Assembly: GCF_013410745.1 (NCBI RefSeq)
Contig: NZ_JACCFY010000001.1
Span: forward strand, 2,914,001-2,978,000
Origin: Nesterenkonia xinjiangensis
GTDB lineage: Bacteria > Actinomycetota > Actinomycetes > Actinomycetales > Micrococcaceae
Direction: 5' to 3'
Length of the DNA: 64,000 nt
Positions 8,435 to 16,809 of the stretch are shown here, piece by piece. The notes under the pieces were generated by a model. The model saw only the letters and a list, made by a program, of their open reading frames with translations, did not search any database and was not told the DNA's origin. The stretch's first letter is position 1. Every line of letters starts with the position of its first letter. The translations under genes were made by a program, and so were the position numbers.

Positions 8435-8452
8435 AGACCTGAGAACAGGTCT
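8435..8452 (-). terminator. Hairpin after the bL37 gene
   Basis: AGACCTG and CAGGTCT form a 7-bp stem around the tetraloop AGAA, beginning 8 bp downstream of the bL37 stop codon on the minus strand. It probably ends the short bL37 transcript; no T tract is present. Confidence 0.5.
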
Positions 8453-8460
8453 CAGACGAG

Positions 8461-8535
8461 TCAGCAGTTGGGCCGCTTGCCGTGGTTGGCGCTCTTCTTG
8501 CGGCGGTCCTTGCGCTTGCGTCCACGCTTGCTCAT
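8461..8535 (-). CDS. 50S ribosomal microprotein bL37
   Basis: A 24-residue, extremely basic protein beginning MSKRGRKRKDRRKK and ending NHGKRPNC. This matches the actinobacterial large-subunit protein bL37, first seen in structures of the Mycobacterium smegmatis ribosome. AAGGAG sits 7 bp before the ATG, which supports real translation. The gene is monocistronic: it is bounded downstream by the hairpin at 8435-8452, and the upstream gene is 57 bp away. It is short enough to be missed by most gene callers. The C-terminal cysteine is a small deviation I cannot interpret. Confidence 0.88.
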   Translation of the reverse strand: MSKRGRKRKDRRKKSANHGKRPNC

Positions 8536-8591
8536 AGGGGAACTCCTTTCGTCGGCTGCGCTCCATCCTACCGGACGGCGGCGCGGGCGAC

Positions 8592-9191
8592 TCAGGCCGC
8601 AGGCTCGCGGAGACCCAGCCACTGATACCAGCCACGGTGCAGCACCAGCCAGGCGATGAGCCCATAGCCGGCCTGGCCCGGGACCCCGTCGTTGGCGGCG
8701 AGATCATGGCGCCACTGCTCGTGCTGAACCAGCGGGGTGAGGGTGTCGACATAGACGTGGGATCGGCGTGAGGCCACGTCCTGATAGGCGGTGTTGAGTT
8801 CGGCCAGCCGCTGGTTGCGCTCCGGGTCCAGGCCCGGTGGGGGACCGACCACCAGGCAACGGATCCCCTCCTGGCTCGCGCGATCCAGGATGTTGGCCAG
8901 GTTCAGCCGCGAACGTGCCGAAGAGGTCGTGCTGTCCAGATCGATGTCGTTCAGGGCCACGATCAGGTGGTTCTCGGTGTCCTCGCCGAACCTCGGGGCG
9001 GCCTCGGCCTGCCAGCGGTGGGAGAGCGCTTCGGTACCCTCCCCGGGCATGGCCAGCACATAGGGTTCCAGCTGCACGGATTCCGTGGGGGTCTTCGCCA
9101 GCACGCGGCCGAGCCACCCCAGCGCGCGGGGGTCCCCCGCTCCGGTGAGAAGCTCATTGCCGACGGCGACGATTCTGATGCTGCGATCCAC
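8592..9191 (-). CDS. GDSL/SGNH-hydrolase-like protein, catalytic residues degenerate
   Basis: A 199-residue protein with the overall SGNH/GDSL fold pattern: an N-terminal strand IRIVAVGNELL, a block III-like ALND at 79-82, and a C-terminal block LAANDGVPGQAGYGLIAWL. However, the position of the catalytic Ser in block I (GDSL) reads GNEL at 11-14. The catalytic His of the D-x-x-H motif is replaced as well: Asp168-Gly-Val-Pro171. Both key residues of the usual triad are therefore missing. It may be a non-hydrolytic relative or use different residues. It follows kgd by 260 bp on the same strand and precedes bL37. Confidence 0.7.
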   Translation of the reverse strand: MDRSIRIVAVGNELLTGAGDPRALGWLGRVLAKTPTESVQLEPYVLAMPGEGTEALSHRWQAEAAPRFGEDTENHLIVALNDIDLDSTTSSARSRLNLANILDRASQEGIRCLVVGPPPGLDPERNQRLAELNTAYQDVASRRSHVYVDTLTPLVQHEQWRHDLAANDGVPGQAGYGLIAWLVLHRGWYQWLGLREPAA

Positions 9192-9389
9192 GTCGTCCCT
9201 TCCTCTGTGACGCCGTCCGGACCCGGGTCGCCGGGGGGACGGCTGGCGGACAGCGACTTTCCTTCCCCTGACGTTACCGCCTCAGCTGTCTGCCGTCGGT
9301 GTCGGACGCGCCACGGGAGCTCATCGCCCCGGCCGACGTGGTGGAATCCGTCTCCTGACGTGCCGCGCGGCAGAGACGGCAGAGACGGC

Positions 9390-9422
9390 GGAGGCCGTCG
9401 GCCCTTCGGGTCGACGGCCTCC
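9390..9422 (-). terminator. Terminator after kgd
   Basis: A perfect 11-bp stem (9390-9400 with 9412-9422) whose loop contains a further CCC-TTCG-GGG mini-stem, starting 29 bp beyond the kgd stop on the minus strand. It separates kgd from the GDSL-like gene. The rest of the 260-bp gap (9192-9451) shows only a short tandem CAGAGACGG duplication at about 9371-9388. Confidence 0.7.
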
Positions 9423-9451
9423 GGAGCCACCGGCTCAGCGCGGGGACACGC

Positions 9452-12400
9452 TCATCCGTCCACGTGCGAGAACGCCTGGGAGAGGAGCTTGTCGAGCTCC
9501 TTGGCGTGGCGGCGGGCCTGGCCGACCGAGGTGGCGGCCGACTCCCGGCGTGAGACGAGCTGCAGGTCCTGATCCAGCAGCGGCTGGAGGTTCAGCCCCA
9601 GGAACGGCCACGGGCCCTGGTTCGCCGGCTCGTCCTGCGTATAGATGAAATCCGTCGCCGACGGGTAGCTGGCCAGCTCTTCGCGCAGCTGGTCGACCGG
9701 CATCGGGTAGAGCTGCTCCAGACGCACGATCGCGGTGGTCTCATCCTCGAGCTTGGTGCGTGTCGCCACCAGGTCGTAGTACAGCCGGCCCGAGGTGATC
9801 AGGACCCGCCGGACCTTCGAACGGTCGACCGTCTCGTCACCGATGACCTCCTGGAAGGTCTTGGACGTGAAGTCCTCCACCGAGTTGGCCGCGGCCTTCA
9901 GGCGCAGCAGCTGCTTCGGAGAGAAGACGATCAGCGGGCGGCGCGGTCGGGCGACGGCCTGGCGGCGCAGCAGGTGGAAGTAGTTCGCACCAGTGGAGGG
10001 CATGACCACGGTCATGTTGTCCTCCGCGCAGAGCTGCAGGAACCGCTCCGGGCGACCTGACGAGTGGTCCGGGCCCTGGCCCTCATAACCATGCGGGAGC
10101 AGCATCGTGACTGACGATCGCTGGCCCCACTTCTGCTCCGCGGTGGCGATGAACTCGTCGATCACGGTCTGTGCCCCGTTGACGAAGTCGCCGAACTGCG
10201 CCTCCCAGAGCACCAAGGCCTGAGGGTTCTCCACCGAGTAGCCGTACTCGAAGCCGAGCGCGGCGTATTCGGAGAGGAGCGAGTCATAGATGAAGAACCG
10301 TGCCTGGTCCTCGGTGAGGTTCTTCAGCGGATACCACTCATCGCCGTTGGCCCGGTCGTGGAAGACCGCGTGGCGCTGGACGAAGGTGCCGCGTCGGGAG
10401 TCCTGGCCGGCCAGGCGGACCTCGATGCCCTCCATGAGCAGCGAGCCGAAGGCTGCGATCTCCGCGAAGCCCCAGTCGATGCCGCCCTCGCGGGCCATCT
10501 TGGCACGCTTCTCCAGCAGCGACTTCAGTTTGGGGTGGGGCGTGAACGTGTCGGGGATGTTGGTGTGCACCTCGCCGATGTGGGCCAGGGACTCCTCAGA
10601 GATCGCCGTGTCGGTGGCGCCCCGGACGGGCACGTCCTCCTCCAGCTCAGAGGCGGTCGGGGCGACGGCGTCTTCGTCGCCTCCGGTGCTGGAGATCGTC
10701 GAGACCGGCTGCGTCTGGGCCGCGTGCGTCTCGGTGAAGACCCGCTCCAGGCGCTGCCGATAGTCCTGGAGGGCCTGGTCAGCCTCGTCCTGGGTGATGT
10801 CACCGCGTCCGACCAGGTTCTCGGTGTAGAGCCGTCGTGTCGAGCGCTTGGCCTCGATGAGGTTGTACATCTTCGGCTGGGTCATCGACGGGTCGTCGCC
10901 CTCGTTGTGGCCGCGACGGCGGTAGCACACGAGGTCGATGATGACGTCCTTGTTGAACCGCTGGCGGTACTGGAAGGCCAGCGACGCCACCCGGGCCACC
11001 GACTCCGGGTCATCCCCGTTGACGTGGAAGATGGGCGCCTGGATGGCCTTCGCCATGTCGGTGCAGTATGTCATCGAACGGCCCCACTGCGGAGCGGTGG
11101 TGAAGCCGACCTGGTTGTTGACCACCACGTGCACGGTGCCGCCGGTGCGATATCCGCGCAGCTGGGAGAGGTTCAGCGTCTCGGCGACCACACCCTGGCC
11201 GGCGAAGGCTGCGTCGCCGTGCACCAGCAGCGGCAGCACGGAGAAGGCGTTCACCCCGTCGGGGCCCTGGTCCAGCCTGTCCTGCATGGCGCGCACGATG
11301 CCCTCCAGCACCGGGTCGACCGCCTCCAGGTGCGAGGGGTTCGCGGCCAGATAGACGCTGGTGGAGTTTCCCCGGTCGGAGGTGAAGGACCCGCGCGTGC
11401 CCAGGTGGTACTTCACGTCCCCGGACCCGATGCCGGCCTCGCGACCTTCGAACTCGCGGAAGATCTGCGCGTAGGTCTTGCCGGCGATGTTGGCCAGCAC
11501 GTTCAGCCGCCCACGGTGGGCCATGCCGATGGCGACCTCTCCGAGGCCCTCGTCCGCGGCCTCGGAGAGGATCACGTCCAGGAGCGGGATCAGCGACTCG
11601 CCGCCCTCCAGGGAGAAGCGCTTCTGCCCGACGAATTTGGTCTGCAGGAACGTCTCGAAGGCTTCGGCGGAGTTGAGCCGGCCCAGGATGCGGAACTGCT
11701 CGTCACGCGAGGGCTTCTCGTAGGGGTGCTCGATCTCGTCCTGGAACCAGTGGCGCTCCTCGGGCGACTGGATGTGCATGTACTCGATGCCGGTGTTGCG
11801 GCAGTACGTGTCACGCAGCACCCCCAGGATGTTGCGCAGCGGCAGCATCTGCTTGCCGCCGAAGCCGCCGGTGGGCCAGTCCCGGTCCAGGTCCCACAGG
11901 GTCAGGCCGTGGGACTCGATCTCCAGGTCCGGGTGCTCGCGCATCCGGTACTCCAGCGGGTCCACCGAGGCCATCAGGTGACCACGCACTCGGTAGGCGT
12001 GGATGAGCTGCTGGATCCGGGCGACCTTGTTGATCTGGTCCTCGGGGTTGACCTGGATGTCGGCCGACCAGCGCACCGGACGGTACGGGATGCGCAGCGC
12101 CTCGAAGATCTCGTCGTAGAAGCCGTTCTCGCCCAGCAGCATCTGGTGGATGGTCTTCAGGAACTCGCCCGAGCCGGCGCCCTGGATGACCCGGTGGTCA
12201 TAGGTCGAGGTCAAGGTGATGACCTTGGAGACGGCCAGCTTGTTCAACGTCTTCTCCGAGGCGCCCTGGAACTCTGCGGGGTACTCCAGGGCCCCGACGC
12301 CCACGATGCAGGCCTGGCCCTTGGAGAGCCTCGGGACCGAGTGCACGGTGCCGATGCCGCCGGGGTTGGTCAGCGAGACGGTCGTGCCGGCGTAGTCGTC

Positions 12401-13336
12401 CGGAGTGAGCTTGTTGTCCCGGGCACGTTTGACGACGTCGTCGTAGGCGGCCCAGAACTCGGTGAAGCTCATGTCCTCGGCAGCCTTGATGTTCGGCACC
12501 ACCAGGGCACGTGTGCCGTCCGGGCGCGGCATGTCGATCGCCAGGCCGAAGTTCACATGGGCGGGCTGCACGGCCGCGGGCTTCCCGTCCTTGACGTCAT
12601 AGGTGACGTTCATCGATGGGTTCGCGCGCAACGCCTTCATCATGGCGTAGCCGATGAGGTGGGTGAAGGAGACCTTGCCGCCGCGGGTGCGCTTGAGGTG
12701 GTTGTTGATGACCACCCGGTTGTCGATCAGCAGCTTCGCCGGCACCGCCCGGACCGTGGTGGCGGTGGGGACGGAGAGCGAGGCGTCCATGTTGGCGGCG
12801 ATGGCCTTGGACATGCCCTTCAGGACCGTGACCTCGTCCTGCTTCTTCTCCTTCGGGGCGTCGTCACCGCGGCCCGGGGACGGCTCCGAGGGGATCGGTG
12901 TGGTCCCGGAGTCCTTGGACTTCTTCGTGGTGGGCTGCTTCGGGGCCACCGGGCGGCTGCCGGTGGTGGTCTTCTCCCCGGAGGGCTTCTGCTGATGGTC
13001 CGGCTCGGCGGGCTTGGCCGTGCTGGGGGTGCTCTCGCTGCGGGGGCTCTTCTGGTTCGCTGCGGTGGGGCGGCTCTCGGCGGCGGTGCCGGAGTTCTTC
13101 GCCGCAGAACGGGTGGTCGGGGAGGAAGAGGTCGACGAGGACTGCTGGGCGGCGCCGTTGCCGGCCCGCGTCTCGGAGGCGCGGGCCGGAGACTCATCCT
13201 CGAGCCTGCGGAAGATGTCGGCCCACTTGCGGTCCACCGATTCGGGGTCCGCCTTGTACTTGTCGTATATGTCGGCGACCAACCATTCGTTTCCGGGGAA
13301 CTCCTCCGCGAGACGGCTGGACGTTAGCTCTGGCAC
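9452..13336 (-). CDS. kgd: Multifunctional 2-oxoglutarate decarboxylase / dehydrogenase E1-E2 fusion
   Basis: A 1294-residue enzyme of the TCA cycle, the actinobacterial fusion called Kgd/OdhA. In order: a short E1-type N-terminal tail (about 1-40, EFPGNEWLVADIYDKYK), a long Ala/Pro/Ser/Lys-rich linker (about 45-150), an E2 succinyltransferase catalytic domain (about 160-430, ending in TYDHRVIQGAGSGEF), then the thiamine-diphosphate E1 part with LNVLANIAGK, GDAAFAGQGVV and RGHNEGDDP. There is no lipoyl domain, as usual for this fusion. It decarboxylates 2-oxoglutarate and works with a separate lipoyl E2 and E3. The start is a GTG at 13336. A long ORF antisense to it is a coding shadow. Confidence 0.97.
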   Translation of the reverse strand: MPELTSSRLAEEFPGNEWLVADIYDKYKADPESVDRKWADIFRRLEDESPARASETRAGNGAAQQSSSTSSSPTTRSAAKNSGTAAESRPTAANQKSPRSESTPSTAKPAEPDHQQKPSGEKTTTGSRPVAPKQPTTKKSKDSGTTPIPSEPSPGRGDDAPKEKKQDEVTVLKGMSKAIAANMDASLSVPTATTVRAVPAKLLIDNRVVINNHLKRTRGGKVSFTHLIGYAMMKALRANPSMNVTYDVKDGKPAAVQPAHVNFGLAIDMPRPDGTRALVVPNIKAAEDMSFTEFWAAYDDVVKRARDNKLTPDDYAGTTVSLTNPGGIGTVHSVPRLSKGQACIVGVGALEYPAEFQGASEKTLNKLAVSKVITLTSTYDHRVIQGAGSGEFLKTIHQMLLGENGFYDEIFEALRIPYRPVRWSADIQVNPEDQINKVARIQQLIHAYRVRGHLMASVDPLEYRMREHPDLEIESHGLTLWDLDRDWPTGGFGGKQMLPLRNILGVLRDTYCRNTGIEYMHIQSPEERHWFQDEIEHPYEKPSRDEQFRILGRLNSAEAFETFLQTKFVGQKRFSLEGGESLIPLLDVILSEAADEGLGEVAIGMAHRGRLNVLANIAGKTYAQIFREFEGREAGIGSGDVKYHLGTRGSFTSDRGNSTSVYLAANPSHLEAVDPVLEGIVRAMQDRLDQGPDGVNAFSVLPLLVHGDAAFAGQGVVAETLNLSQLRGYRTGGTVHVVVNNQVGFTTAPQWGRSMTYCTDMAKAIQAPIFHVNGDDPESVARVASLAFQYRQRFNKDVIIDLVCYRRRGHNEGDDPSMTQPKMYNLIEAKRSTRRLYTENLVGRGDITQDEADQALQDYRQRLERVFTETHAAQTQPVSTISSTGGDEDAVAPTASELEEDVPVRGATDTAISEESLAHIGEVHTNIPDTFTPHPKLKSLLEKRAKMAREGGIDWGFAEIAAFGSLLMEGIEVRLAGQDSRRGTFVQRHAVFHDRANGDEWYPLKNLTEDQARFFIYDSLLSEYAALGFEYGYSVENPQALVLWEAQFGDFVNGAQTVIDEFIATAEQKWGQRSSVTMLLPHGYEGQGPDHSSGRPERFLQLCAEDNMTVVMPSTGANYFHLLRRQAVARPRRPLIVFSPKQLLRLKAAANSVEDFTSKTFQEVIGDETVDRSKVRRVLITSGRLYYDLVATRTKLEDETTAIVRLEQLYPMPVDQLREELASYPSATDFIYTQDEPANQGPWPFLGLNLQPLLDQDLQLVSRRESAATSVGQARRHAKELDKLLSQAFSHVDG

Positions 13337-13646
13337 TGTGGATACGCCTCTTCCATATGTGTTGTGTCGGTTCGCCGCACCGCCGTACCTTCATCCCGGG
13401 CCGAGGTGCTCGGCCTGCGGTGCGATATTCCCACCTGGAGGGTCACGTCGACGGCGTCCTCACCGCCTGCGAGGCTCGCGCCCCGGCTGGCCGGCGACCC
13501 TCTCGGTCACCTCGTCCCAGCATAGTGACTTTCCCGACGGGGCCGCCACCGGGCGCGGTATCGTGTCAGATGCCGTGCGACACGTCCTGAGCGGAGGTGT
13601 CCCCGCGGCGCGAGCGCCAGACCACGAAGGGCGGACGACCACCCCC
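13337..13646. other. Divergent intergenic region, kgd / guaB1
   Basis: A 310-bp non-coding gap that must hold the promoters of both divergent genes. I find a plausible ribosome-binding purine stretch (GGAAGAGG) before the kgd GTG, but no convincing -35/-10 pair and no strong inverted repeat. The open frame reading into guaB1 from further upstream is antisense to kgd and has no start support. Confidence 0.6.
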
Positions 13647-15152
13647 ATGAAGTTCATCAACGAGCCCACCACCGATCTGACCTATGCGGATGTGTTCCTG
13701 ATCCCATCCCGGTCCGAGGCGATGTCTCGCATGGAGGTGGACATCTCCGCCGACGACGGCACCGGATCCGCCACTCCGCTGGTGGCGGCCAACATGACCG
13801 CCGTGACCGGGCGCCGGATGGTGGAGACCATGGCCCGCCGCGGCGGGCTGGGAGTGCTGCCCCAGGACATCCCGCTGGAGGTCATCCGTCAGGTGGCCGA
13901 ATGGGTGAAGTCCTGCCACCCGGTCTTCGAGACTCCGTTGAAGGTCGGACCGCAGGACACCCTCCTCGACGTGATCCACCTGCTGGACAAGCGCAACCAT
14001 CGTTCGGTCTGCGTGGTGGACGAGGACCTCCGGCTGGCCGGGATCGTCAACGCCGAGGACGGGGAGGGTCAAGACCGCTTCTCCTCCGTGGGCTCCGTGA
14101 TGCGGATGCCCCAGGTGCGGTTCACGACCTCGGAGCTCGGTCTGGAGGAGCATGCGGACGTGCAGGATTCCCAGGCCCTCGATGCGGGGCTGCGACAGGC
14201 CTTCCTCGCGATGGACGAGTCCGGCTGCGACTATGCGCCGGTGACCACCGCCGACGGGACCCTGGCGGGGGTGCTCACTCCGCGGGGCGCGCTGCGTTCC
14301 ACGCTCTTCGCGCCCAACCTCGACGCCTCAGGCCGGCTCAAGGTGGCCGCCGCCGTGGGGATCAACGGTGACGTCGCCAGCAAGACCGAGGGCCTGCTCG
14401 ACGCCGGTGTGGACGTGCTGGTGGTCGACACCGCCCATGGGCACCAGCGCAAGATGTTCGAGGCGCTGGGCACGGTGCGTCGGGTGGTCGACGCTCGGGG
14501 CGAGGACGCGGCCCGCGTACCGGTGGTGGCCGGCAACGTGGTCACGGCCGAGGGTGTGCGTGAGCTGATCGAGGCCGGGGCCGACATCGTCAAGGTCGGG
14601 GTCGGTCCGGGCGCGATGTGCACGACCCGGATGATGACGGCGGTCGGCCGGCCGCAGTTCTCCGCCGTCCTCGAGTGTGCAGCCGCAGCCCGAGCGCTGG
14701 GGCGGCACATCTGGGCCGACGGAGGCGTCCGGCACCCTCGAGACATCGCCCTCGCCTTGGCCGCCGGCGCCTCCCAGGTCATGGTCGGCTCGTGGTTCGC
14801 CGGCACCTTCGAGAGTCCCGGCGACCTCATCACCGAGGCCGACGGGCGTCGCTACAAGGAGAGTTACGGCATGGCCTCCGCCCGCGCGGTGCAGCACCGC
14901 ACCGCCGGTGAGGACGCCTTCGCCCGGGCGCGGAAAGGGCTCTTCGAGGAGGGCATCTCCTCCTCGAAGATGTACCTGGACCCGCAGTCCCCCGGAGTGG
15001 AGGATCTGCTGGACACGATCACCGCCGGGGTGCGCTCGTCGATGACCTATGCCGGGGCCCGCGACCTCGCCCAGTTCCATGAGCGGTCCGTCGCCGGGGT
15101 GCAGTCCGCGGCAGGCTACGAGGAGGGCAAGCCGGTGCCCACCACGTGGTGA
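13647..15152 (+). CDS. guaB1: GuaB1-type GMP reductase / IMP dehydrogenase-related protein
   Basis: A 501-residue (beta/alpha)8-barrel protein of the IMPDH/GMPR family. The Cys loop reads GPGAMCTTRMMTAVG with the catalytic Cys at 325, preceded by the GAD(I)VKVGVGPG stretch. A CBS-domain pair is inserted around residues 95-215. Actinobacterial GuaB1 proteins, once annotated as IMP dehydrogenases, act as CBS-containing GMP reductases, converting GMP to IMP. That activity is inferred from the subgroup. The ATG at 13647 fits the family N-terminus MKFINEPTTDLTYADVFLIPS; a longer open frame upstream is antisense to kgd and is not used. Confidence 0.9.
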   Translation: MKFINEPTTDLTYADVFLIPSRSEAMSRMEVDISADDGTGSATPLVAANMTAVTGRRMVETMARRGGLGVLPQDIPLEVIRQVAEWVKSCHPVFETPLKVGPQDTLLDVIHLLDKRNHRSVCVVDEDLRLAGIVNAEDGEGQDRFSSVGSVMRMPQVRFTTSELGLEEHADVQDSQALDAGLRQAFLAMDESGCDYAPVTTADGTLAGVLTPRGALRSTLFAPNLDASGRLKVAAAVGINGDVASKTEGLLDAGVDVLVVDTAHGHQRKMFEALGTVRRVVDARGEDAARVPVVAGNVVTAEGVRELIEAGADIVKVGVGPGAMCTTRMMTAVGRPQFSAVLECAAAARALGRHIWADGGVRHPRDIALALAAGASQVMVGSWFAGTFESPGDLITEADGRRYKESYGMASARAVQHRTAGEDAFARARKGLFEEGISSSKMYLDPQSPGVEDLLDTITAGVRSSMTYAGARDLAQFHERSVAGVQSAAGYEEGKPVPTTW

Positions 15153-15298
15153 TCGCAGGGGCCGCGTCCGGGCTGCCGCGCGGCGCAGTGGTGACCGTCC
15201 TCGCCGCGCTGTAGACTGCGAAGCCTTATGGAGTATCGACAACCGGGCTCGCGCCCGATTCTCACTGTTCCTGTTCACCTGCCGGCCCAGTCCGCCCT

Positions 15299-15380
15299 GA
15301 TCGGGGCTTCGGCCCACCGATCCGCGAGACCACACCGCCTCCCCGCCCGGACCACGGCTCCGCCGTGTCGCTCCGCGGAG
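15299..15380 (+). promoter_or_regulatory. Structured leader before the CNNM/CorC gene pair
   Basis: Three consecutive inverted repeats lie in the 250-bp gap before the first CNNM gene: GATCGG/CCGATC (15299-15304 with 15317-15322) with an inner GGC-TTCG-GCC element, CACGGC-TCC-GCCGTG (15353-15367), and the palindrome CTCCGCGGAG (15371-15380), which ends 22 bp before the GTG. The first could simply be the guaB1 terminator. No known riboswitch consensus is recognised. Confidence 0.4.
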
Positions 15381-15402
15381 TCGCGGGGGTGCAGCTGACA
15401 TC

Positions 15403-16809
15403 GTGGAATGGATTCTCCTGGGCGTCGGACTCCTGCTGATCCTCGGCACCGGATTCTTCGTCGCCGTCGAATTCTCCCTCGTGGCCCTCGACCAGCCCAC
15501 CGTCCAGCGTGCGATCGACCGCGGCGACCGTCGCGCGATTCCGCTGATGCGTTGTCTGAAGTCGTTGTCCACGCAGCTCTCCAGCTGCCAGCTGGGCATC
15601 ACGCTGACCACCCTGCTCACCGGATACGTCGCCGAGCCGGCGTTGGGTGCGCTCGTCGCGGGGCCCCTCGAGGCGCTCGGTGTGCCGGACCAGGCCACCG
15701 GGGCGGTCTCGCTGACGGTGGCGATGGTCATCGCCACGCTGGTGACCATGCTCATCGGTGAGCTGGTGCCGAAGAACCTCGCCATCGCCGAGGCCTTCCA
15801 CATCGGTCGCGCGCTCGCCCGTCCGCAGCTGGTCTTCACCGCGCTGTTCCGTCCGCTGATCGTCGTGCTCAACGGCTTCTCCAACCAGGTCCTCCACCGT
15901 TTCGGCTTGGAGGTCAAGGAGGAGCTCTCCGGCGCCCGGACCCCGGAGGAGCTGTCGTCGATGGTGCGTCGCTCGGCGATGCTCGGCACCCTCGACGAGG
16001 GCACCGCCGCGTATCTCGACCGCACTCTGCGGTTCTCCGAGCGCACTGCCGCCGATGTCATGACGCCGCGGCCACGGATGATCACCGTCGAGGCCGAGGC
16101 TCCGCTGACCGAGCTGATCGACGTCGCCCGCCGGACCGGCCACTCGCGTTTCCCCGTGCTGGGGGAGTCGGTGGACGAGGTCCGCGGGGTCGCACACCTG
16201 AAGAAGGCGGTGGCCGTCCCGCGTGCCAAGCGGGAGGGACTCGTGGCCGCCACCGTGATGAGCGAGATCACCCGGATCCCCGAGACCATCCATCTCGACG
16301 CGCTGCTCTCCGTGCTGCGAGAGGCGCCGCTGCAGGTGGCGGTGGTGGTCGACGAGTATGGCGGCACCGCCGGAGTGGTCACGCTGGAGGACCTCATCGA
16401 AGAGATCGTCGGAGAGGTCGCCGACGAGCACGATCGGCTCACCCCCGGAGTGCTCCAGGCCGCGACCGGAGACTGGTACTTCCCGGGGCTCCTGCGCCCT
16501 GACGAGATCAACGCCCAGATCCTGGAGCTGGACATCCCGGAGGACTCCGCCTACGAGACCGTGGCCGGCTTCCTGCTGGACCGGCTGGGCCGGATCGCCG
16601 CCGTCGGCGACGAGGTCGAGGTCCAGGGCGGGCTGCTGGCAGTGGTCGGCGTCGACGGCCGGCGCATCGACAGGGTCCGTTTCACCCCTGATCCTGAGGC
16701 GCGCCGTCTCGCCGCGGAGGCCGCCGCAGCGCGCGCGCATCGCGCCGCGGCGGAGCGTGCGGAGCACATCCGCGCCGCCGCAGACCGCAATGGGGGTGAG
16801 CACCGATGA
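15403..16809 (+). CDS. CNNM/CorC-family transporter (hemolysin-like), first of pair
   Basis: A 468-residue membrane protein: an N-terminal CNNM/DUF21 transmembrane domain (about 1-190, with the ELVPKNLAIAEA motif), two CBS domains (about 210-340, DVMTPRPRMI and VVVDEYGGTAGVVTLEDLIEEIVGE), and a C-terminal CorC_HlyC domain (about 355-440). Family members export Mg(II) or other divalent cations; the label hemolysin is historical. The start is a GTG at 15403 with a weak Shine-Dalgarno region. The last 30 residues are an Ala/Arg/Glu helix. The stop overlaps the next, paralogous gene by ATGA. Confidence 0.92.
   Translation: MEWILLGVGLLLILGTGFFVAVEFSLVALDQPTVQRAIDRGDRRAIPLMRCLKSLSTQLSSCQLGITLTTLLTGYVAEPALGALVAGPLEALGVPDQATGAVSLTVAMVIATLVTMLIGELVPKNLAIAEAFHIGRALARPQLVFTALFRPLIVVLNGFSNQVLHRFGLEVKEELSGARTPEELSSMVRRSAMLGTLDEGTAAYLDRTLRFSERTAADVMTPRPRMITVEAEAPLTELIDVARRTGHSRFPVLGESVDEVRGVAHLKKAVAVPRAKREGLVAATVMSEITRIPETIHLDALLSVLREAPLQVAVVVDEYGGTAGVVTLEDLIEEIVGEVADEHDRLTPGVLQAATGDWYFPGLLRPDEINAQILELDIPEDSAYETVAGFLLDRLGRIAAVGDEVEVQGGLLAVVGVDGRRIDRVRFTPDPEARRLAAEAAAARAHRAAAERAEHIRAAADRNGGEHR

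Noticed and set aside
9371-9388. Tandem CAGAGACGG duplication between kgd and the GDSL-like gene
   Set aside because: Only two 9-bp copies beside the terminator; too short to suggest function.
10358-13327. A 989-codon open frame on the plus strand
   Set aside because: It is entirely antisense to kgd, whose domains are unmistakable. Its translation is Arg/Gly/Leu/Val-rich shadow sequence with no motifs; long antisense frames are expected in GC-rich DNA.
13014-13646. A 211-residue N-terminal extension of GuaB1
   Set aside because: This part is antisense to kgd, crosses the divergent promoter region and has no relation to the IMPDH family; the family N-terminus begins at 13647.
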